A stretch of DNA of 46,412 nt from Candidatus Methanoperedens sp. (GTDB lineage Archaea > Halobacteriota > Methanosarcinia > Methanosarcinales > Methanoperedenaceae): positions 1-46,412 of the forward strand of contig JAHFDG010000027.1 of the NCBI GenBank assembly GCA_023249105.1. Reading direction: 5' to 3'. Made by a program: the position numbers and the translations under genes. Position 1 is the first letter of the stretch. Every line of letters starts with the position of its first letter. Positions 42,031-46,412 of this stretch are shown piece after piece. Under the pieces are notes generated by a model. The model searched no databases. It was not told where the DNA came from and saw only the letters and a program-made list of their open reading frames with translations.

Positions 42031-42603
42031 ATGAAAGAAATAATATTCGCAGGGCGCTCCAATGTCGGCAAATCCACTCTCATCAGGGCGCTCACAGGTA
42101 TAAAAATCCCGGTGGGCAAGCGTCCTGGCGTAACCAGGAAAGTCCTTAAGATTCCTTACAGGAACATCCAGATTACAGATATGCCTGGATTTGGGTTCAT
42201 GAGCGGTGCCAGCGAAGAAAGTATGGAAGCTATCAAGGATAATATCGTCCATTACATAGAGGATAATGCTTCAAATATCGTCATGGCTGTAATGGTTGTG
42301 AATGCGGGCTCCTTTGCGGAAATCGTGGACAGGTGGAATGAACGGGGGGAAATACCGGTAGAGGTTGAACTGTTCGAGTTCCTGCAGGAAATGAACATCG
42401 ATGCGGTCGTTGCTGCAAATAAAATGGATAAAGTCAAAGATATTGATAAGACACTTGATGGGATTGCAGAGCGACTCGGTATGATGCCGCCCTGGAGACA
42501 GTGGCCTGACAGGATAGTTCCGGTGAGCGCAAAAAAAGGGGAAATAAAAGGGTTAAAAGAGCTCATCCAGAAAAGACTGGAAGCGAAACAAAAGTCATTA
42601 TAA
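42031..42603 (+). CDS. engB: EngB-type GTPase
   Basis: TRAFAC-class GTPase; bacterial homologues act in ribosome assembly. The 190 residues show the P-loop GRSNVGKSTL at the very start, switch I TRKVLK, the G3 motif DMPGFG, the G4 motif ANKMDKV, and the G5 region VPVSAKKG. The ATG at 42031 gives the family-typical start. No strong Shine-Dalgarno is seen, and a hairpin lies immediately upstream. Confidence 0.92.
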   Translation: MKEIIFAGRSNVGKSTLIRALTGIKIPVGKRPGVTRKVLKIPYRNIQITDMPGFGFMSGASEESMEAIKDNIVHYIEDNASNIVMAVMVVNAGSFAEIVDRWNERGEIPVEVELFEFLQEMNIDAVVAANKMDKVKDIDKTLDGIAERLGMMPPWRQWPDRIVPVSAKKGEIKGLKELIQKRLEAKQKSL

Positions 42604-42665
42604 TACCTCTAACTTGACTATTTGTATATAGTTGGGAAAAGATAAACATAAAAAAGCCCCACAAT

Positions 42666-42673
42666 CTTTATAT
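42666..42673 (+). promoter_or_regulatory. TATA box of the winged-helix regulator
   Basis: CTTTATAT lies 25-32 bp before the ATG at 42698, which fits a leaderless transcript and supports that start over a TTG at 42632. Confidence 0.5.
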
Positions 42674-42697
42674 CGTGATAGTAATAATCAAAAAGGC

Positions 42698-43015
42698 ATG
42701 GCAACTCCTTTTGAAGCTGAAGCAGAGACAATAGCCAAAGAAGACATACGCATAAAGAGGTTTAAAAATTTGCCTTTGTCTGCAAAGTTTGTTTTCAAAA
42801 TCTTAGAGTATAACGGCCTATTTACCCAGAAAGAAATTGCAGAGGAAAGCGGTCTCCCAAACAGAACTGTGAGATATGCCCTGAATATATTGAACGAGGA
42901 AGGACTTATAGAAAAACGTATACATAGAGATGCACGGCAGGCTCTCTACGGACTGAAAAGACTATACTCGCATGCAGAGGACGAGGCGGCAAACTTTTCA
43001 TGCATTCCTTTATAG
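42698..43015 (+). CDS. winged helix-turn-helix transcriptional regulator
   Basis: A 105-aa protein with a wHTH at about 22-90: NLPLSAKFVFKILEYNGLFTQKEIAEESGLPNRTVRYALNILNEEGLIEKR, then a wing DARQALYGL. The pattern is of the MarR/TrmB kind with no ligand domain. It could control the neighbouring DUF2099 genes or engB; that is inference from position only. Confidence 0.8.
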   Translation: MATPFEAEAETIAKEDIRIKRFKNLPLSAKFVFKILEYNGLFTQKEIAEESGLPNRTVRYALNILNEEGLIEKRIHRDARQALYGLKRLYSHAEDEAANFSCIPL

Positions 43016-43232
43016 TCAATAGAGTGTATCCCACCGATTCGAAATAAATGCACTCTTAATTAGTCTACATTTTTCAAAAGGTCATAGATTGCAGTACCCT
43101 AAAAAAATCAATGTGCATCACCATGGCTAGGCAATGGTTGCCGCATGTTTGGCTTCTGTTACCTCTTGAACAACCATTATAGTCTGATATTAACAACAGT
43201 GATAATGAGGCTTCATAAGCCGAGGTGATTTT
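43016..43232 (+). other. intergenic region before the DUF2099 cassette
   Basis: 217 bp with no supported gene. The minus-strand frame across it is antisense to DUF2099. A GAGGTGA Shine-Dalgarno lies at the right edge (about 43220-43226). No hairpin or repeat stood out. Confidence 0.4.
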
Positions 43233-44093
43233 ATGAAAGACAGGCACATAATGGAAGCGTTGGGGAAAACCCGCGTGGTAGTAGAAAATGGAAATGTAGT
43301 CGAGGTTGGAGAGCCTATGACTGAATACTGTCCCATCTGGGATAAGGTAACAGGGGTAAAGAAATTTACACCGCAGATTGTAAAGGAAAACATCGAGCTT
43401 AGAATGAAAGAGTTCGGTATGTTCACCGCCGACAGGGCGATTGAAATGGAGGCCTTCGTTGGCTTTGGTGCAAGCGAGACCTTTATGACCGCCCTTAAAA
43501 AGGGGATGCTGGACGCATGCGTAACAGCATGCGATGGTGCAGGCACCGTAATTACAGGTAACCCAAAACTGGTACAGGGCATAGGCGCAAAAATTTCCGG
43601 ACTGATGGAAACTTCTCCAATACCAAAACTTATAGAGAGAATTGAGCAGGCTGGCGGAATTGTGCTCGATAAAGACACCGCTGCTATAGATCAACCAAAG
43701 GGTGTGAAGAAAGCAATTGATGCTGGATATAAAAAAATAGGGGTTTCTGTTACAAATATTAAGGATCTAAAGAGGATACGCATGCTTGAGAAGCAGAATG
43801 GCGTGGATGTGATTGCTTTTGGCGTGCATACCACAGCCATGCCAAAGGATGAGGCAAAGGAGTTTATCAGGCTGGTTGATATGACCACAGGCTGCACCTC
43901 AAAATGGATAAGAGAACAAATAGAGGGTAAAACCATAGCACAGTTCGGCAATGGCATACCTATATTCGCAATTACGCAGCGAAGTAAAGAGCTGCTGCTA
44001 GAAAGAGCAAAGGATGTCAGCGACTCGATTCTTGTGAATACAGCGAAGCTGCCTGAACTGCCAGAAGAGAGGCAGCCAAAGCCATTAGTTTAA
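43233..44093 (+). CDS. DUF2099 protein, methanogenesis marker 8 paralogue (copy B)
   Basis: A 286-aa paralogue of copy A, closer to copy C. It shares LGKTRVVVENGNVVEVGEP, CPIWDK (Cys33), GFGASETFMTAL, CDGAGTVIT, LVQGIGA, GGIVLDKDTAAID and the TTGCTSK cysteine. It starts at an ATG with GAGGTGA upstream and ends 22 bp before a methyltransferase gene. The family's function is not established. Retention of all three shared cysteines suggests it is functional and not a decaying copy. Confidence 0.88.
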   Translation: MKDRHIMEALGKTRVVVENGNVVEVGEPMTEYCPIWDKVTGVKKFTPQIVKENIELRMKEFGMFTADRAIEMEAFVGFGASETFMTALKKGMLDACVTACDGAGTVITGNPKLVQGIGAKISGLMETSPIPKLIERIEQAGGIVLDKDTAAIDQPKGVKKAIDAGYKKIGVSVTNIKDLKRIRMLEKQNGVDVIAFGVHTTAMPKDEAKEFIRLVDMTTGCTSKWIREQIEGKTIAQFGNGIPIFAITQRSKELLLERAKDVSDSILVNTAKLPELPEERQPKPLV

Positions 44094-44115
44094 ATATTAA
44101 GGAGGAATCAAAAAT

Positions 44116-45189
44116 ATGTGCGCAAAAGTCTCATATCTCTCAGACAAATATACGTTATCGCAAATAATGGATGGATACAGGGAGGCAGTAAAGCTTCTAT
44201 ATATACACATTTTTGAGTATATGACAGAAAAGGGATTCTTCGAACACCTATCTGGCGAAATAACCCCAAATGACATCAGAGACTGGAGTTCAGGCAATGC
44301 CTATCAACGCTTCGAACACCTATCCGACGGAATAACACTGAATGACCTTATGGAAAAAATGAACATATCCAAAGATAGAAAGCAGATTTTCAGTGCGATT
44401 ATCCAGTGCCTTGCAGATATGGGAGTTCTGGAGGTTAAAAACGGCTCTACAGTTCTTTTAAAGAGCGCAAAATGTCCCTTCTGTATCTGCGAAATCGATA
44501 CAAAATATTTCGATGTGGTAGGCAATGTGCCAAAGGAAATAGCAAAATTGGTTAAAAGATTTGACCCACTCTCAAGCGACAGCACAGTAAAATTTGATGG
44601 AAACTTCAACCGATTCTGGAATGCAATATTCCTTGCACCATACTACGCTTATGGCAGAGATGAAGCAGTCAAGTGGGTGGGATTTGAAGATGCCACAATA
44701 GCAGACCTTGGATGCGGACCAGGCTATGCCTTGGAGAAACTTGCAGTCCACGCCGGGAAACATGGTAGAATTACGGCAGTTGAGGTGTCTAAGGACTTTC
44801 TGGATATAGCCGCAAAAAGGGTGAACGGGATGTGCAAAGTAGATTTCATAAAAAGTGATGTGGATAATGGGCTGCCGTTCTTAGAAAGCAGTAAGTATGA
44901 TGGAGTCACAGCAATAGGGCTACTGCATTTCCTCAGAAAACCAGAACAATTCTTAAGTGAAGTGAACCGAATACTAAAACCAGGCGGAAAATTTGCCATG
45001 GGAAACCAATACCTTATCAAGCCAACAATGTACCAGGGTGCAACTGATCTATATTTCTCAATCATTGGACAATACTCAAAAGCACATACATCTGAGCAAA
45101 TAAGACAGATGCTCAGTTCCAGCGGCTTAAACCTTAACTATACATTTGAAGTTGGAAATTACGGATGGTTCTATGCTCGAAAAGAATGA
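44116..45189 (+). CDS. SAM-dependent methyltransferase with winged-helix N-terminus
   Basis: A 357-aa protein. The N-terminal ~110 residues are helical, with an O-methyltransferase-dimerisation or wHTH look (NDLMEKMNISKDRKQIFSAIIQCLADMGVLEV), and include a 24-residue internal duplication (FEHLS..IT.ND at residues ~42 and ~66). A CPFC-C cysteine cluster follows near residue 118. The C-terminal Rossmann domain has motif I IADLGCGPGYALEKLA, GRITAVEVS, VDFIKSDVDNG and a LKPGGKFAM strand. AAGGAGG precedes the start. The substrate is unknown; its place between two DUF2099 genes suggests a shared pathway. Confidence 0.82.
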   Translation: MCAKVSYLSDKYTLSQIMDGYREAVKLLYIHIFEYMTEKGFFEHLSGEITPNDIRDWSSGNAYQRFEHLSDGITLNDLMEKMNISKDRKQIFSAIIQCLADMGVLEVKNGSTVLLKSAKCPFCICEIDTKYFDVVGNVPKEIAKLVKRFDPLSSDSTVKFDGNFNRFWNAIFLAPYYAYGRDEAVKWVGFEDATIADLGCGPGYALEKLAVHAGKHGRITAVEVSKDFLDIAAKRVNGMCKVDFIKSDVDNGLPFLESSKYDGVTAIGLLHFLRKPEQFLSEVNRILKPGGKFAMGNQYLIKPTMYQGATDLYFSIIGQYSKAHTSEQIRQMLSSSGLNLNYTFEVGNYGWFYARKE

Positions 45190-45231
45190 GCATACCATTC
45201 TTTTATTTCAATTAAAGAGGTACTTTAGAGC

Positions 45232-46089
45232 ATGAATAAACATGTTGTAGAAGCAATGGGAAGAACCCGCATCACCATAGAAGACGGGAAAGTGGTTGAT
45301 GTCGGCAATCCCCTGACCAGATATTGCCCTATCTGGGACAGAGTAAAAGGTATAAAAAAAATCACTTCTCAGGTTGCAAAGGAAAATATTGAGTACAGGA
45401 TACGGGAATTTGGCATGTTTACTTCCAACAGGAGAATCAAAATGGATGTCTTTGTTGGCTTTGGAGCTTCTGAGACCTTCATGACTGCTCTGGAGGCAGG
45501 ATTGATAGATTCCTGTGTCATTAATTGCGATGGTGCAGGTACCGTCATAACCAACAATCCCGGTTTGGTGCAGGGGATAGGCGCCTTGATGCCTGGATTA
45601 TTGGAGACGAGTCCTATTCCAATGCTAATCAAGAGAATAGAATGTGCAGGCGGAATCGTATTGGACCAGACCACTGCAAAACTGGATTCAGTGGCAGGAG
45701 TTAAAAAAGCAATTGAAATCGGACATAAAAAAATTGGTGTACCCGTATCTTCTGTAGAAGTAACAAAAGCATGCAGACAGCTTGAATCAAAACAAGGTGT
45801 TGAGGTTATTACTTTTGGCGTGCATTTAACAGGCCTAGGAAAAGAAGAGTCAAGAGAGCTTATCCGCCTTGTTGATATTACTACAGGATGTATGTCCAAA
45901 TATATCAGAAACGGCGTGGCAGGTAAGGCAGTTGCACAATTCGGAGTATCTATACCTATCTTTGCCTTAACAAAACGTGGTAAGAGGTTATTATTGGAAA
46001 GGGCAAAAGAAATTGACTCACAAATGCTTGTAAACACAACAGAATTACCGGTTTTACCAGAGGATGTGCAGCCAAGACCGCTGGTGTGA
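45232..46089 (+). CDS. DUF2099 protein, methanogenesis marker 8 paralogue (copy C)
   Basis: A 285-aa paralogue. It has MGRTRITIEDGKVVDVGNP, CPIWDR (Cys32), FVGFGASETFMTAL, CDGAGTVIT, LVQGIGALMPGLLETSPIP, GGIVLDQTTAKLD and TTGCMSK. Copies B and C share many positions that differ in copy A, so they look like a pair that arose together after splitting from A. Only 42 bp separate it from the methyltransferase, so the three form an operon. Confidence 0.88.
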   Translation: MNKHVVEAMGRTRITIEDGKVVDVGNPLTRYCPIWDRVKGIKKITSQVAKENIEYRIREFGMFTSNRRIKMDVFVGFGASETFMTALEAGLIDSCVINCDGAGTVITNNPGLVQGIGALMPGLLETSPIPMLIKRIECAGGIVLDQTTAKLDSVAGVKKAIEIGHKKIGVPVSSVEVTKACRQLESKQGVEVITFGVHLTGLGKEESRELIRLVDITTGCMSKYIRNGVAGKAVAQFGVSIPIFALTKRGKRLLLERAKEIDSQMLVNTTELPVLPEDVQPRPLV

Positions 46090-46133
46090 AGAGTTTCATC
46101 TAATATTTTACGGGGTGCGTCAGGGGGTGGGAA

Positions 46134-46295
46134 ATGGAAATTCTTACTACAGTTCTCATAATACTGGTATTTGCAAGAATCTTTGGTGAGATATTTGCGC
46201 GAATAAGACACCCACCAATCATCGGAGAGATGATCGCGGGGATAATCCTTGGCCCATCTATTCTCAATCTAATCAGTCCTGAAGTAAAAGGCCTA
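46134..46295 (+). pseudogene. Kef-type cation/proton antiporter, interrupted after ~54 codons
   Basis: From an ATG with a G-rich ribosome site, the frame reads as the first helices of a CPA2 (KefB/GerN-type) antiporter: ILTTVLIILVFARIFGEIFARIRHPPIIGEMIAGIILGPS, then ILNLISPEVKGL. The family resemblance stops exactly at a TA dinucleotide (46294-46295). What follows looks like the left end of an IS630-type element. Full-length antiporters have 380 or more residues. Confidence 0.7.
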
Positions 46296-46412
46296 GTGTC
46301 CAGTCAATACTGTAAAGTCGTAAAGTATATATTATATGCCTTTCATAATATATCTGAGAGGATGGATTATGAAGAAATATATTGTAACACTTTCCAAAGA
46401 AGAACGCGATGT
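46296..46412 (+). mobile_element. left end of an IS630-like insertion sequence (partial)
   Basis: It begins next to a TA dinucleotide, the target of IS630/Tc1-type elements, with GTGTCCAGTCAATACTGTAAAG as the probable terminal region. An A/T-rich promoter-like stretch precedes a transposase start at 46369. The right end and the full inverted repeat lie outside the window. Confidence 0.65.
46369..46412 (+). CDS. IS630-family transposase, N-terminal fragment (window edge)
   Basis: Fourteen codons (MKKYIVTLSKEERD...) match the typical first residues of IS630-family transposases common in Methanosarcinales. GAGAGGA lies 6 bp upstream. The rest of the gene, including the helix-turn-helix and DDE catalytic domain, is beyond the window. 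Confidence 0.65.
   Translation, partial: MKKYIVTLSKEERD

Noticed and set aside
41825-42034. A 69-codon frame with repeated YGFAICGY segments
   Set aside because: The protein repeat is only the translation of the 60-bp DNA repeat and its hairpins; no family resemblance, and a hairpin array explains the pattern better.
43074-43694. A 206-codon minus-strand frame
   Set aside because: Antisense to DUF2099 copy B, with a composition typical of a shadow frame; no recognisable domain.

Overview
The window reads as chromosomal DNA of a methane-metabolising archaeon of the Methanosarcinales, most likely a 'Candidatus Methanoperedens' (ANME-2d)-type methanotroph. Three lines of evidence point there. 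(1) A complete eight-gene methyl-H4MPT:coenzyme M methyltransferase operon (mtrEDCBAFGH) lies beside a DUF2099 gene (methanogenesis marker 8), and a homocitrate synthase of coenzyme B synthesis is present. (2) Two genes of the futalosine pathway to menaquinone (mqnB, mqnD) are present; methanogens normally lack menaquinone, whereas Methanoperedens uses it. (3) Several traits are typical of Methanosarcinales: an S-layer protein with the duplicated Methanosarcina-type domain, PGF-CTERM tails, chromosomal protein MC1, PAN, aMBF1 and GatD. The genus is an inference; no 16S or mcr gene is in view.

Layout. 1-1310 is an accessory scar: the 3' end of a group II intron, a palindrome, a PIN/antitoxin pair and a relic of a DNA adenine methylase. 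1370-10883 is housekeeping: a PUA protein, Nnr, MoaC, GatD, a DUF1464 kinase-like protein, two tRNAs, AksA, aMBF1, PAN and a roadblock protein. 10990-15126 holds a PEBP lipoprotein, a coiled-coil protein built on 21-bp repeats, tRNA-Leu, ArgF and SucCD. 15174-18278 holds an acylphosphatase/coiled-coil gene bracketed by 71-bp direct repeats, followed by the S-layer gene with two internally identical domains. 18320-25403 holds a decayed toxin-antitoxin pair, a methyltransferase/lipoate-ligase pair, LarC, a TerC-like membrane protein and a TPM/LemA operon. 25543-27204 is a membrane iron-sulfur protein. 27313-33588 is the mtr operon (minus strand) with DUF2099 and a small partner gene upstream. 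34162-35690 is mqnB-mqnD. 36336-39083 is purN-glyA-folD, a tetrahydrofolate one-carbon cluster. Next come MC1, a cell-surface PGF-CTERM protein, a hairpin array in front of engB, and a winged-helix regulator. From 43233 a DUF2099 - methyltransferase - DUF2099 cassette runs into a Kef-type antiporter gene that appears to be cut by an IS630-like element at the window's end.

How the genes fit together. Mtr moves methyl groups between H4MPT and CoM, and AksA starts coenzyme B synthesis. Menaquinone would collect electrons at the membrane, and the NapH/NosR-like iron-sulfur protein is a candidate quinone-linked electron carrier. SucCD, ArgF, GlyA, FolD and PurN supply central and one-carbon anabolism. 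The most interesting unexplained material is the DUF2099-methyltransferase-DUF2099 cassette, which gives three DUF2099 paralogues in one window with three shared cysteines. Next are the covarying hairpin array upstream of engB, the near-identical S-layer duplication with its structured leader, and the repeat-flanked acylphosphatase/coiled-coil gene. The window is bounded by mobile DNA on both sides.
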